Assembly (NCBI GenBank): GCA_965220245.1
Contig: CBDCPI010000004.1
Span: 62,001-126,000 of the forward strand
Direction of reading: 5' to 3'
From: CBDCPI01 sp965220245
Lineage (GTDB): Bacteria; Chloroflexota; Dehalococcoidia; Lucifugimonadales; UBA3495
Length of the DNA stretch: 64,000 nt
Shown: positions 1-8,888 of the stretch, in pieces
Position numbering within the stretch: position 1 is the stretch's first letter
How the letters are laid out: every line of letters starts with the position of its first letter
Made by a program: the position numbers and the translations under genes
The notes under the pieces: model-generated
What the model was told of the DNA's origin: nothing
The model's database searches: none
What the model saw: the letters and a program-made list of their open reading frames with translations, nothing else

Positions 1-20
1 AGCTCCTATTTCAGGTTGGC

Positions 21-752
21 CTATCTACCGACGGCTGCACCCTTCAAATGGGTGGTAAAGAACTCCAAGGTCCGCGGCCAAGCGGCCTCACTGGCTTCCT
101 GGTGATAGCGCTGCGGGTTGGTGAAGTCCATGAAAGCGTGATCGGCCCCGGGATAGGAATGGAAAACGTGGTCCTTGCCCAACCGGGTCAATTCCTCATC
201 CAACTTGACTTGGTCCTCCGGCGAAGGATTGCCGTCGATGGCCCCGAAGTGGAAGAGCACGGGGCATTGGATGTTGGCGGTGAGCTCGAAGGGCGCTTGG
301 GTCGCTGCCCCCCAAGGCGTCATGATGTTGCCGCCGTAGAAGGGAACGCAGGCCTTGAAGGCCGGGTTGACCGCCGCCATCAGCCAGGCTACGCGCCCGC
401 CCATGCAGAAACCGGTAACCCCGATTCGCTCTCTGTCGACCGAAGACTGTCCCTTTAGGAAATCAACGGCCGCGTTCATGTCGGCGATAATGTCCGGGTC
501 ACTGAGGTGGTCCAACCGGCCTAAGCGAGGCCCGTCCAGCACCTCTTGGGACAAGCGATGGAACAGGTCAGGGACCACCGCTACGTAGCCCTCTTCAGCC
601 AACCGGTCGGCCATGACCTTATCAAACTCGTCGACTCCACCCACGTGGAAAGCGATGACCACCGCAGGGTGAGGTCCCGGCCCGCTAGGAATGCTGGCAT
701 ACATTTCCATGTCTTGGCCATTTACTTGGAGAGTATCGGTGAAGGATGGCAT
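21..752 (-). CDS. Dienelactone hydrolase family protein
   Basis: A 243-residue cytoplasmic alpha/beta hydrolase of the dienelactone hydrolase family, which opens lactone or ester bonds. The nucleophile elbow GFCMGG carries Cys116, the acid is probably Asp173 in FGAID, and the base is His205 in GADHAF. A nucleophilic Cys rather than Ser is the hallmark of this family. Length matches the usual 230-250 residues. No chlorocatechol genes are nearby, so the substrate cannot be assigned. It is transcribed in the same direction as the aminotransferase gene just upstream (minus strand), with a gap of about 105 bp. Confidence 0.9.
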   Translation of the reverse strand: MPSFTDTLQVNGQDMEMYASIPSGPGPHPAVVIAFHVGGVDEFDKVMADRLAEEGYVAVVPDLFHRLSQEVLDGPRLGRLDHLSDPDIIADMNAAVDFLKGQSSVDRERIGVTGFCMGGRVAWLMAAVNPAFKACVPFYGGNIMTPWGAATQAPFELTANIQCPVLFHFGAIDGNPSPEDQVKLDEELTRLGKDHVFHSYPGADHAFMDFTNPQRYHQEASEAAWPRTLEFFTTHLKGAAVGR

Positions 753-858
753 TGGTCGGTACCTCTCGTTTTGTATTTCGGATAAAGCTAGGGTTGGTCA
801 ATCGGAATTCTAACAGATTTGCCGGAACCCCCTCCGGGAATTCTGAGAGAGGGGGATT

Positions 859-2193
859 TTACGCTAACCCCTCGCTCCGCATCGCTTCGAGGGTGCCCTG
901 GAAAGCCTCCAAGGTCTGGTCTATCTCCCGCTCGGTGTGGGTGGCCGACACCAAAAAGGAGTCCCGGCCCATGATGTCCACCCCCAGGTTCTGCAAGCCC
1001 CGCTTCAACGCGGTCGTTGCGGCGGAGCCGACGGCTTCTCTAATCTGGTTGTGGCCCATGGTGCAGATTTCCCGGCCGCAGTCGCAGTCGGCCAAGACCA
1101 CGTGGATCATGGACGCGATGCCGTGGGCATGACCCGCCACTTCCATCTTGCCGAATAGCTCGTTGATACCCGACTTAAGGCGGACCGCCATGGCGTCGGC
1201 TTGCTGGTTCAGCGGCTGCGTAGCAATCATTTCCAGCGCGGCGGCCCCCGCCGCGGCAGACAACGGGTTGGCGTTGAAGGTGCCCGGATGGTACACCCGG
1301 TGGAGGTTATCCCATTCCGGGTCTCCCCGGTGGGCGATCATGTCAACAATGTCGGCTTTACCTCCCACCGCGCCACCGGGAAGGCCCCCGGCTACTATCT
1401 TGGCCATGGTGGTCAAGTCGGGAGATACGCCATAGCGCATCTGAGCGCCGCCCTTGGAAGCTCTAAAGCCGGTGACTACCTCATCGAAGATCAAGATTGC
1501 CCCGTGTTGCTCGGTGAGGTCGCGCAAGCCCTTCAGATAGGTGGGAGTGTCGAAAGGCAATTGCCCGTAATGGGCTCCGGTAGGCTCGAGGATCAGTCCG
1601 GCGATGTCTTGGTCACGGTTTAGCGCGTCCTCTATTGCTGCCAGGTCGCCGGGGGGCACTATCACCATACTTTCCCAACTGGCCTCGGGAATCCCCGGAG
1701 CCGACCGGTCGGAGCCGGCCATAGCGTAATCGTGCCAACCGTGGAAATGGTCTTGCAGCTTTATGATTTTGTTCCGTCCGGTGTAAGCCCGGGCCAAACG
1801 CATGGCCATCAACGTGGCTTCAGTGCCGGAACTGTGAAAGCGCACCTTCTCCACCGACGGCATCAGCCCCTGAATCGCTTTGGCCCAGCGCATCTCTTCA
1901 TCGGTGGACGCGCCCAAGTGGGTGCCCCGGAGGATTTGCTTGGACACCGCCTCGGCAATGGCCGGGTGAGAGTGGCCCAAGAGCAAGGCTCCGTGGCCCG
2001 ATACGTAGTCCACGTACTCATTGCCGTCAACGTCCCACTTTCTCGGCCCTTCACCGTGGCTCATAAACAACGGGAACGGCTGAGCGTAGCGGGAGTCATG
2101 CGTTACCCCGCCGGGGAAGACTTGGACCGACTCAACATACCGCTGAGCGGAGGCGGGATGCTTGGCGATGTACTCCTCAAGAATAGTCGGCAT
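859..2193 (-). CDS. Class III aminotransferase, glutamate-1-semialdehyde aminomutase-like
   Basis: A 444-residue PLP enzyme related to HemL. The SSGTEA phosphate-binding segment lies near residue 121, the FDEV aspartate that contacts the pyridine nitrogen is Asp237, and the Schiff-base lysine is probably Lys265 in TMAKIVAGG. The family moves amino groups between carbon atoms or onto keto acids. No other haem genes are adjacent, and paralogues of HemL with other substrates are common in this group of bacteria. True glutamate-1-semialdehyde aminomutase activity is therefore possible but not shown. The ATG start follows an AGGAGAC-like ribosome-binding site. Confidence 0.85.
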   Translation of the reverse strand: MPTILEEYIAKHPASAQRYVESVQVFPGGVTHDSRYAQPFPLFMSHGEGPRKWDVDGNEYVDYVSGHGALLLGHSHPAIAEAVSKQILRGTHLGASTDEEMRWAKAIQGLMPSVEKVRFHSSGTEATLMAMRLARAYTGRNKIIKLQDHFHGWHDYAMAGSDRSAPGIPEASWESMVIVPPGDLAAIEDALNRDQDIAGLILEPTGAHYGQLPFDTPTYLKGLRDLTEQHGAILIFDEVVTGFRASKGGAQMRYGVSPDLTTMAKIVAGGLPGGAVGGKADIVDMIAHRGDPEWDNLHRVYHPGTFNANPLSAAAGAAALEMIATQPLNQQADAMAVRLKSGINELFGKMEVAGHAHGIASMIHVVLADCDCGREICTMGHNQIREAVGSAATTALKRGLQNLGVDIMGRDSFLVSATHTEREIDQTLEAFQGTLEAMRSEGLA

Positions 2194-2388
2194 ACTGTCT
2201 CCTGCGGTTAGGCTGATGCGGCGACGGTTGCTGCCGCCATTGTAGCGCGGCCAGCCAGCGGGCGCTACACCGAGATCGGGACGGGGTGGCCGCGGTGCAG
2301 GCAGCAGGTTTATTCTCCACCCCGCCTTTTGTTATCATTGCTGATACAGTCTCCTCAAACACGCCCGCCGTATGGCGCGAGGCCCGTT

Positions 2389-3132
2389 ATGACCTCCAAG
2401 ACAACCGCCCCGATTCTGCCATATCGGAAGATTCTGCCCGAAGGCTTTCACTGCCCCGAACCCGAGTATTGGCATGAAGATATGCTGCAAGACCTCGTGC
2501 TGGCCGACGTGAACGCCCCGATCCGCGACCATTTCTCCCATCGGCCCGAAGTGCTGGTGGATGGCGGCGGTTACGTTTTCTACGACCCCAATGACCTCAC
2601 CCGGCGCCGGCTGCGCCCCGACCTCTACGTCGTTTTCGGTGTGGATACCGAATCGGTGCTGGAGCGCGGCGGGTACGTCATCCACGAAGCGGGCAAGCCC
2701 CCGGACTTCGCACTGGAAATAGCCTCTCCGTCCACCTTTCGCCGGGACACCCGCGAGAAGCGGGTCCTCTACGCCGACATCGGGGTTGGCGAATACTGGC
2801 GTTTCGACTCCACTGGCGGCAGCCTGTACGGCTATCAACTGGCGGGCGATATTCTGGTGGAGGGCGTATATGAGGCCGCTGAACTGACACAAGAAGAAGA
2901 CGGGATGCTCTGGGGCTACAGCCCGGCGCTGGACCTGTGCCTCTGCGCCAAAGACCGGCGGCTGAAGTTCTTCGACCGCAAGACCGGCCGCTATCTCCCG
3001 ACCATCGCCGAACAGCGCGCCGCTCTCAGCGAGGAACAGACTGCCCACCGCCAGACCGCCGCCGAGCGGGACGCCGCCCAAGCGGAGGTGGACCGGCTGC
3101 GGGAAGAACTTCGCCGTTTGCAGGGGCGGTAG
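2389..3132 (+). CDS. Uma2 family (DUF820) putative PD-(D/E)XK endonuclease
   Basis: A 247-residue protein of the Uma2/DUF820 family, a restriction-endonuclease-like fold that is abundant in cyanobacteria and Chloroflexota and has no settled role. The core motifs are RPDLYVV, then PDFALEIASPST, followed by a lysine in the next helix. The last 40 or so residues are charged and heptad-like and probably form a coiled coil. I chose the ATG at 2389 over an in-frame ATG 60 bp upstream because homology begins there. The gene is followed on the same strand, 47 bp later, by DNA polymerase IV. Confidence 0.8.
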   Translation: MTSKTTAPILPYRKILPEGFHCPEPEYWHEDMLQDLVLADVNAPIRDHFSHRPEVLVDGGGYVFYDPNDLTRRRLRPDLYVVFGVDTESVLERGGYVIHEAGKPPDFALEIASPSTFRRDTREKRVLYADIGVGEYWRFDSTGGSLYGYQLAGDILVEGVYEAAELTQEEDGMLWGYSPALDLCLCAKDRRLKFFDRKTGRYLPTIAEQRAALSEEQTAHRQTAAERDAAQAEVDRLREELRRLQGR

Positions 3133-3179
3133 CCTTCCGCGTGACCCATCCTGCCCTGGGCCGGAGCAGCGAGTACCGT

Positions 3180-4262
3180 ATGCGTCACATCCTGCACGCC
3201 GACTTGGACGCCTTCTATGCGGCCGTTGAGCAATTGGACAATCCGGAGTTGAGGGGCAAACCGGTACTGGTGGGCGGGCTGCCAGAGAACCGGGGCGTGG
3301 TGGCCACCGCCTCCTACGAAGCTCGGGAATTCGGCGTGCACTCCGCCATGGCGATGAAATCGGCCGTGCGGCGCTGCCCTCAAGGGATCATTGTCCGCCC
3401 CAGATTCGGGCGCTATCGGGAAATGTCCAACCAAGTCATGCAAGTATTTCACTGCATTACCGAAGTGGTGGAACCCCTGTCTTTAGACGAGGCTTACTTG
3501 GACGTTACCCAGGCCGTGGAGCAGGGGAAACCGCCGCTGGCCATCGCTTTGGACCTGAAGCATCAAGTCCGCGTTGAGACCGGCCTGACTTTGTCGGTGG
3601 GCGTAGCAACCAACAAGTCGGTGGCCAAGATCGCCTCCGACATGGACAAGCCCGACGGCTTAGTGGTGGTTTCCCCCGGAGACGAAGCGGAGTTCCTAGC
3701 ACTGCTGCCCGTAGGCAAGCTGTGGGGCATCGGCCCCAAGACAGCGGAGCGTTTGCGAGGGGAAGGGATCGAGACTATCGGAGACTTGGCCGACCAGCCC
3801 CTAGAGTGGTTTAGCCGGTGGTTCGGCCAGCGTGCCGCGGGCGTTCGGGACCGGTCCATCGGCGCTGACCGGGACCCGGTGCGAACGGAACGGGAAACCA
3901 AGTCGGTCAGTGCCGAGAACACCTTTTCAACCGACATCGGAGACCCGGAACGCTTGCAGGAGGAACTGGCCCGCTTGGCCGGGAACGTGGCCCGACACTT
4001 GGAAAGCAAAGGTATTGAGGGTAGGACGGTCACCGTAAAGGCTCGGCTGGCCGATTTCACCACCTTCACCCGCCAAGCCACCCTGTCGGCCACGACCGCC
4101 TCCGAAGCGACTATCCGGGAGAACGCTTGGCGGCTACTGTCCTTGGAGTTGACGGCCGGCCGCTCCTTTCGCTTGCTGGGGGTTGGGGTGTCGTCATTTC
4201 AGGAACTATCGCTACCGGAAACCGGACAGCTCCAGCTCAAACTGTTTGAGGACCCCGAGTAG
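3180..4262 (+). CDS. dinB: DNA polymerase IV (Y-family translesion polymerase)
   Basis: A 360-residue Y-family polymerase that copies damaged templates. Catalytic acids are visible in HADLDAFYAAVEQ (Asp8) and SLDEAYLD (Asp103, Glu104). The thumb region has GIGPKTAERL helix-hairpin-helix character, followed by the little-finger domain. The C-terminus carries QLQLKLF, a good match to the beta-clamp-binding motif of the family. An in-frame upstream extension exists, but homology starts at MRHILHADLD, so the ATG at 3180 is used. It converges with cofE, leaving only 10 bp between the two genes. Confidence 0.95.
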   Translation: MRHILHADLDAFYAAVEQLDNPELRGKPVLVGGLPENRGVVATASYEAREFGVHSAMAMKSAVRRCPQGIIVRPRFGRYREMSNQVMQVFHCITEVVEPLSLDEAYLDVTQAVEQGKPPLAIALDLKHQVRVETGLTLSVGVATNKSVAKIASDMDKPDGLVVVSPGDEAEFLALLPVGKLWGIGPKTAERLRGEGIETIGDLADQPLEWFSRWFGQRAAGVRDRSIGADRDPVRTERETKSVSAENTFSTDIGDPERLQEELARLAGNVARHLESKGIEGRTVTVKARLADFTTFTRQATLSATTASEATIRENAWRLLSLELTAGRSFRLLGVGVSSFQELSLPETGQLQLKLFEDPE

Positions 4263-4272
4263 GCCGATGCCG

Positions 4273-5031
4273 CTACCTAAAAAGGTCCCGGTTGCCAGTG
4301 CGGATTAGGCGCCGGATGCTGGCATCGTCCGCCACATCAAAGCTGTAGCCGCGAATAATGGACACCGGCACACCATCGACCTTGCCCGTCACCAGTTCGG
4401 CGGTGGCGGCCAACTCGTCCGCCACCGCGATTTCAGTAGTGTGCAGCATGTTGCCGTGGCTATCCGGCTGCCCGACATAGCTGAGCATTGGGTCTATGCC
4501 AGCGACTCCGATGGCGACGTTGGTTGCGCCATTACGCCACGGCCTTCCAAAAGTGTCCGATACGATCACCGCCACGTCCACCCCCAGCCGGGTCTTGATA
4601 GTGTCCCGGATACCTCGCGCCGAGGCATCGGAGTCCTCGGGTAACAAGCAAAGGGTGTCGGAACCGGGGATGTTCGAAGCGTCGATGCCAGCGTTGGCGC
4701 AGATGAAGCCATGATGGGTCTCGCTAATGATCACCCCCCGGTCCATGCGCACCACTCGCTGGCTCTCCCGAAGCACCACTTCGGTGTGGCGGGGGTCCCG
4801 GCGGTGGCCCTCGGTGATAGTCAGGGCCAGCGCCGACGGTTCGACGTCTCTATAGCTCATTACCCGGCCCTCGGCTTTGGACACGACCTTCTGGGTGACC
4901 ACCACCACGTCGCCGCCCTCTATGGGGGTGTCCTGCCCCTGAGCGGCATCTATCAGCAAGGAGGCCAAGTCATCCCCCGGCTTGATCTCGGGCATCCCTT
5001 GGACGCCGATTATTCGAAGCTCCGGCGGCAT
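4273..5031 (-). CDS. cofE: Coenzyme F420-0:L-glutamate ligase
   Basis: A 252-residue CofE/FbiB-N type ligase that adds gamma-linked glutamates to F420-0 using GTP. Diagnostic motifs are VTQKVVSKAEGR near the N-terminus, RESQRVVRM, HGFICANAGIDASN and VSDTFGRPWRNG. It is the single-domain form and lacks the nitroreductase domain of actinobacterial FbiB. It lies about 43 kb from cofC, cofD, cofG and cofH, so the F420 pathway is split between two loci in this window. Confidence 0.95.
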   Translation of the reverse strand: MPPELRIIGVQGMPEIKPGDDLASLLIDAAQGQDTPIEGGDVVVVTQKVVSKAEGRVMSYRDVEPSALALTITEGHRRDPRHTEVVLRESQRVVRMDRGVIISETHHGFICANAGIDASNIPGSDTLCLLPEDSDASARGIRDTIKTRLGVDVAVIVSDTFGRPWRNGATNVAIGVAGIDPMLSYVGQPDSHGNMLHTTEIAVADELAATAELVTGKVDGVPVSIIRGYSFDVADDASIRRLIRTGNRDLFR

Positions 5032-5173
5032 AGTTTCATACCTCGGTTAGGGTACAGGTAAGTATAGCCGCCTACCTACCCCTATGCTACAATCGACGGG
5101 CGGCCAACAGGAATAGGTGCCAGGATACGGGCCTATCATCACCGAGAACACAGGCGGGTAACGGTATGTGTCC

Positions 5174-5233
5174 CTTCTCCCGTCGAGGGAGAAGATTAGG
5201 CCTGTCCTGAGCCTGTCGAAGGGATGAGGGTGA
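5174..5233 (+). repeat. Dispersed repeat with hairpin that ends in a Shine-Dalgarno-like tract
   Basis: A perfect 8-bp hairpin, CTTCTCCC / GGGAGAAG, is followed by CCTGTCCTGAGCCTGTCGAA and then GGGATGAGGGTGA. The CCTGTCCTGAGCCTGTCGAA block recurs near 32.4 kb (inverted) and near 34.0 kb, and a degenerate form lies after 20.65 kb. The GGGATGAGGG end is repeated at 21967-21976. Here the GAGGG tract ends 9 bases before the ATG of the downstream gene. Confidence 0.7.
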
Positions 5234-5239
5234 ACACGG

Positions 5240-5821
5240 ATGGCTTCGTCATCTTCTTACCGGAAAAAGGTATACACCAAGTTTGGCGACTTGGGCGAGA
5301 CCAGTTTGCTCTATGGCGGGCGGGTTTCCAAGAACAACCTGCATACCGAGGCTTATGGGATTACCGATGAAGCGGTGTCGGCCATGGGGATGGCCCGGGC
5401 CCTGTCGGAGGACCAGCGGGTGAAGGACGTTCTGCGCGACCTGCAACGGGAGTTGTTCACCATCGCGGCGGAATTGGCCACCGACCCGGACAAATACGGC
5501 CTGTTTCAACAGCACTTCACTCCGGTCACTGCGGAGATGGTCGAGAACCTGGAAGTCACCATAGATTCCCTAGAGGAGGATGTGGAGATGCCCCAGGTCT
5601 TCATTCTCCCCGGCGGCTCTCCGGCCTCGTCGGCCATCGACATGGCCCGGTGTATCATCCGGACGGCCGAGCGACGGGTGGTGGCGTTGAAGGAGGCCGG
5701 GCAATTGACCAACGACCTGATCTTGGCCTACCTAAACCGGGTGGGCGACCTGCTTTTCGTGGTGGCGCGATACCAAGACCGGGAACTGCCGCTGGAGCGG
5801 GCCACCGGCGCAAGAAGCTAG
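5240..5821 (+). CDS. Cob(I)alamin adenosyltransferase, PduO type
   Basis: A 193-residue PduO-type ATP:corrinoid adenosyltransferase, which makes the Co-C bond of adenosylcobalamin. It opens with the ATP-binding block KVYTKFGDLGETSLLYGGR and continues with the five-helix bundle segments FILPGGSPASSAIDMARC and AERRVVAL, ending with LNRVGDLLFVVARY. The family usually has RRAER where this protein reads RTAER. Its Shine-Dalgarno-like GAGGGTGA is supplied by the repeat at 5174-5233. A cobalamin-binding protein gene lies at the far end of the window. Confidence 0.9.
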   Translation: MASSSSYRKKVYTKFGDLGETSLLYGGRVSKNNLHTEAYGITDEAVSAMGMARALSEDQRVKDVLRDLQRELFTIAAELATDPDKYGLFQQHFTPVTAEMVENLEVTIDSLEEDVEMPQVFILPGGSPASSAIDMARCIIRTAERRVVALKEAGQLTNDLILAYLNRVGDLLFVVARYQDRELPLERATGARS

Positions 5822-5858
5822 CCGAAGCCCTTTGACTTGGTCTTGGGGTCGAGAGCCG

Positions 5859-6494
5859 GTGAGTCAAGACATCAAGCTAGTAGTCGTCGACTACCAGTCA
5901 GGTAACCTGCGCAGTGTCGCCAAGGCGTTGGAATCGGTGGGTGTCGCGCCCTTGGTGACCGGGGACCCGGCGGAGTTGGCCGGGGCCGATGCAGTAATCG
6001 TTCCCGGCGTCGGCTCGGCTCCCGCGGCGATGGACGCTCTGCGGAGCCGGGGCTTGGTGCAGCCGCTGCGAGACTACGTGGCTTCCAATCGCCCGTTCTT
6101 GGGCGTGTGCCTAGGACTGCAACTCCTGATGGACCGCACCGAAGAGGGTAATAGTCCCTGCCTGGGCATTGTCCCCGGGGAAGTGAAACGGCTGCCGGTC
6201 GGCCTCAAAGTGCCCCACATGGGCTGGAACAGCGTCCACTTCGAGACCGCACATCCCGTATTTCAGGATATTGCCCAAGACAGCCATTTTTACTTTGTGC
6301 ACAGCTACTACGGGGTCCCGGCCAACGACGTTGGCTGGACCGGCACCACCGACTACGGTGTATCGTTTTGCAGCGTTTACGCCCAGGGAGCACTTATCGC
6401 CACCCAATTTCACCCGGAAAAAAGCGGCGACACCGGGGTGCGCATCTACAAGAACTTTGCCGCTTTGGCCTCCGAACAGAAAACCAACGGTTAA
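5859..6494 (+). CDS. hisH: Imidazole glycerol phosphate synthase, glutamine amidotransferase subunit
   Basis: HisH delivers ammonia from glutamine to HisF in histidine biosynthesis. It is a class I amidotransferase of 211 residues with the nucleophile Cys84 in GVCLGLQLL, an oxyanion-strand PGVGS, and the His-Glu pair in FHPEKSG. I use the GTG at 5859 because homology begins with DIKLVVVDYQSGN. An in-frame TTG 27 bp upstream would add a non-conserved leader. HisA begins two bases after the stop, so the two are surely co-transcribed. HisF is not in the window. Confidence 0.92.
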   Translation: MSQDIKLVVVDYQSGNLRSVAKALESVGVAPLVTGDPAELAGADAVIVPGVGSAPAAMDALRSRGLVQPLRDYVASNRPFLGVCLGLQLLMDRTEEGNSPCLGIVPGEVKRLPVGLKVPHMGWNSVHFETAHPVFQDIAQDSHFYFVHSYYGVPANDVGWTGTTDYGVSFCSVYAQGALIATQFHPEKSGDTGVRIYKNFAALASEQKTNG

Positions 6495-6496
6495 GA

Positions 6497-7225
6497 TTGG
6501 AAGTAATCCCCGCCATCGATCTCAAGTCCGGCCGTTGTGTCCGCTTGTACCAAGGCGACTACCAGCGGGAAACCGTGTACTCCGACGACCCGGTATTGGT
6601 AGCCTTGACTTGGGAGGCCCAAGGGGCGCCAAGGCTGCATCTGGTTGACTTGGACGGCGCCGCCGAAGGTAGGCCAGTTAACCTCCCAGTAATTAGGGAC
6701 ATTATCCGGAAGCTCTCCATACCGGTGCAGGTAGGTGGCGGTATCCGAAACGAAGCCACGGCCTCCAGCCTGCTTTCAGCAGGGGCGGCCAGGATCGTAC
6801 TGGGCACTGCTGCGGTCGAAGAGCCCTCGCTGGTGGCAAGCCTCTGTCAAGTACATGGCGGCGAACGGGTCGTGGTGGCAGTAGACGCGCGCGATTCTCA
6901 AGTGGCCATCAAGGGCTGGACCGAGCAGAGCCAAGTAACTGCCACCGATCTTGCCCGGCGAATGGCGGGACTGGGCGTGTTACGGCTGTTGTATACCGAC
7001 ATTTCCCGGGACGGCGCCATGACCGGGCCGAACTTCGAGGCCAACGCCGCGTTGGTGCGGGAAACTGGACTGGCGGTGCAGGCCTCCGGGGGTGTCACCA
7101 CTCTGGAACATATCCGACGGCTGGCCGGGACGGGGGTAGAGGGTGTCATTGTGGGCCGCGCCCTATACGAGGGGGCGATAAAACTTCCGGATGCGCTTTC
7201 TGCCGTAGAACAGTCCGGAGATTAA
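6497..7225 (+). CDS. hisA: Phosphoribosylformimino-5-aminoimidazole carboxamide ribotide isomerase
   Basis: HisA is a 242-residue TIM barrel that carries out the Amadori rearrangement of ProFAR to PRFAR in histidine synthesis. Catalytic Asp8 is in IPAIDLKSG and the second acid is in LLYTDISRDG. Phosphate-binding loops VGGGIRN and ASGGVTT are present. The only sensible start is the TTG at 6497, two bases after the hisH stop, because the conserved EVIPAIDL follows at once. This spacing suggests translational coupling. It converges with the acetyltransferase gene. Confidence 0.93.
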   Translation: MEVIPAIDLKSGRCVRLYQGDYQRETVYSDDPVLVALTWEAQGAPRLHLVDLDGAAEGRPVNLPVIRDIIRKLSIPVQVGGGIRNEATASSLLSAGAARIVLGTAAVEEPSLVASLCQVHGGERVVVAVDARDSQVAIKGWTEQSQVTATDLARRMAGLGVLRLLYTDISRDGAMTGPNFEANAALVRETGLAVQASGGVTTLEHIRRLAGTGVEGVIVGRALYEGAIKLPDALSAVEQSGD

Positions 7226-7249
7226 GGCCCGTCTATGCCGGGGGCCGAC

Positions 7250-7858
7250 TTACTGCGGGGCTACGGGAGGGTATTGAGGCGGGGTGGCACCGGGCTCCCT
7301 GTTAAGGAAGTTCCACCGGGCCGCCAGCCGCTCTTCGGCCTTTTCGAACCAATCGTCCCGAAACACTTCCATCAAGATGAAGTCTTGAGACAGGCGGCGC
7401 ACCTGTTTGAGAGGGTTGAAACCGCCTTTTTGGAAACAGCGCTGGGCGCGGGTATTCCACTCCAGCGTATGCAGGTAGACCCGTTTCAGGTGTCTCTCGC
7501 GGAACATGTGGTCCAACAGGGTGGTCACGGCGTCGTACCCGTAGGAGTTGCTCCAATAGTCCCGGTCGCCAATGACGATGCCCAACTCGGCCTGCATATT
7601 CACACTGTCCAAGTCGTAGTACATGCAGTTGCCGATGAACTTGCCGTCCACGGTGTCGGTGGAGAAATGATGGGAGCCGGGGGTAGGGTACCGTAGCTGG
7701 TCCTGAAAGATTTTCAGGTAGCGGTCAAAGCTCATGGTAAGAGGATAAGCCGCATCCAGCCGGGCCAACTCGGGGTCGCTGCGCCAAATATAGTCTTGCT
7801 CGGCATCCTCCAAGCGTTTTTCTCGCAGAATGACCCTGGCGCCGCGGAGCTCAACCAT
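7250..7858 (-). CDS. GNAT family N-acetyltransferase
   Basis: A 202-residue acetyl-CoA-dependent acetyltransferase of the RimJ/RimL-like branch of GNAT proteins. The segment ELGIVIGDRDYWSNSYGYDA matches the central strand and pyrophosphate-binding loop, and LEWNTRAQRCFQKGGF matches the motif B region. The C-terminus (about 30 residues, proline-rich) is not conserved. The acceptor is unknown. It lies 20 bp downstream of the Nudix gene on the same strand and may be co-transcribed with it. Confidence 0.85.
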   Translation of the reverse strand: MVELRGARVILREKRLEDAEQDYIWRSDPELARLDAAYPLTMSFDRYLKIFQDQLRYPTPGSHHFSTDTVDGKFIGNCMYYDLDSVNMQAELGIVIGDRDYWSNSYGYDAVTTLLDHMFRERHLKRVYLHTLEWNTRAQRCFQKGGFNPLKQVRRLSQDFILMEVFRDDWFEKAEERLAARWNFLNREPGATPPQYPPVAPQ

Positions 7859-7878
7859 GCTGCTTGTCCTTCGAGATT

Positions 7879-8367
7879 TTACCGTTTGGCAATCAAGTCA
7901 AGGGCCCGGCGCATCACGTCTACTTCGTTGGCAAAAGCCAATGACCTTAGAGCGTTGTCGGAAGCGAACCAGCGGACCACGTCAAATTCTGGATCGTGTA
8001 ACGCGATGTCGCCGCCGACCGGGACCATCAGGTAGAAGTGGACCGTCTTATGAAACCGGACGTCGGGCTCTCGTCCCACAAACCAGTAGTCTATCGCTCC
8101 CAGCGGTGAGTCGATCTCCACTTCTAAGCCGGTTTCCTCGCGGACCTCTCTAAGGGCGGTCTCCTCCAGAGTCTCTCCAGGGTCCGGAGTGCCTTTGGCC
8201 AGGCTCCAGCGAAATTGCCCGACGGTGTCTTCCTTCAATGGGGCCGGACCCAATGGGAGAGCCCTGCCGCACAACACCGCTTCAATGCGCCCATCGATGC
8301 GCCGGTAGACCACCCCCCCCGCCGATACCAGGGACTCTACCCGGCGTTTAGCCCGTCCTGCCGCCAA
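7879..8367 (-). CDS. Nudix hydrolase
   Basis: A 162-residue Nudix protein. The box GTPDPGETLEETALREVREE followed by TGL fits GX5EX7REUXEEXGU exactly, so the Mg2+-binding glutamates are intact. It begins with SAGGVVYRR and keeps the W-x-L-A-KG lead-in to the box, typical of the MutT/Ap4A-type branch. The substrate (a nucleoside diphosphate linked to another group) cannot be named from sequence. It probably forms a unit with the acetyltransferase gene downstream. Confidence 0.92.
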   Translation of the reverse strand: MAAGRAKRRVESLVSAGGVVYRRIDGRIEAVLCGRALPLGPAPLKEDTVGQFRWSLAKGTPDPGETLEETALREVREETGLEVEIDSPLGAIDYWFVGREPDVRFHKTVHFYLMVPVGGDIALHDPEFDVVRWFASDNALRSLAFANEVDVMRRALDLIAKR

Positions 8368-8453
8368 ATTTGCCTTGCCCTACCGTGTTCCTACACCAGA
8401 GTTCTCTTGCAGAACAATTTTACGGGTAGCAGAGGCAACCAGTCAACGCTAAG

Positions 8454-8672
8454 CCCAAGGGTGTAACTGTTCAGACTTGATAAGGAGAATTCACTGAGAG
8501 CCACATCCACAATGCCAGTGCTAATCCCACACAACACTTTGCCGCCCAACCGTCATTCCCGCGCAGGCGGGAATCCAGAAATGCCGAGAAAAGGAACGTT
8601 GCTGGTTGCAAACACTTCTGGATTCCGGCTCAAGGCCGGAATGACGATCAAGTCTGAACAGTTACCCAAGGG
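8454..8672 (+). mobile_element. MITE-like element with 18-19-bp terminal inverted repeats and 8-bp target duplication
   Basis: The direct repeat CCCAAGGG occurs at 8454-8461 and 8665-8672. Between them is a 203-bp segment whose ends are GTAACTGTTCAGACTTGAT (8463-8481) and its exact complement at 8647-8665, the last base of which is shared with the flanking repeat. Inside are the palindrome ATTCCCGCGCAGGCGGGAAT and a matching GGATTCCGGCTCAAGGCCGG. No coding capacity is apparent. A partial inverted copy is present near 59.07 kb. This is a non-autonomous insertion seen directly in sequence; the transposase that moves it is not in the window. Confidence 0.8.
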
Positions 8673-8796
8673 GCATTTAATTGTCACCCCGAGCAGAGCG
8701 AGGGGTCTAAAGTCGTTGTCCTCCACATCGTTCTGCCGCCGCAGAATTTTAGATTCCTCACGTTGAAGCGGGGTTCTTGGGAAAATTAAAATACCC
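8671..8796 (+). repeat. Imperfect palindromic repeat, type II core
   Basis: TGTCACCCCGAGCAGAGCGA and the following GGGGTCTAAAG are loosely mirrored by ATTTTAGATTCCTCACG further on. The outer ends (GGGGCATTTAATT and, on the other strand, GGGTATTTTAATT) look like degenerate terminal inverted repeats. It is related to the repeats at 32358-32563, 33825-34029, 38957-39023 and 53178-53341. With the adjoining MITE it fills the 520-bp gap between the Nudix and MoaD-like genes. Confidence 0.5.
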
Positions 8797-8888
8797 TGCA
8801 CCAATCCCAAAATGGTTTGGGGACTCCCTGATCACACCGGCCGCGCCGACACAGGCGAGACTCGGCGACGCCGTGGGCTGGGGCGTTG

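Noticed and set aside
2335..3081. Minus-strand open frame over the Uma2 gene
   Set aside because: The plus strand has conserved Uma2 motifs and a normal downstream neighbour; the antisense product resembles nothing.
5032..5239. Cobalamin riboswitch upstream of the adenosyltransferase gene
   Set aside because: No B12-box-like sequence was seen; the region is occupied by dispersed repeats.
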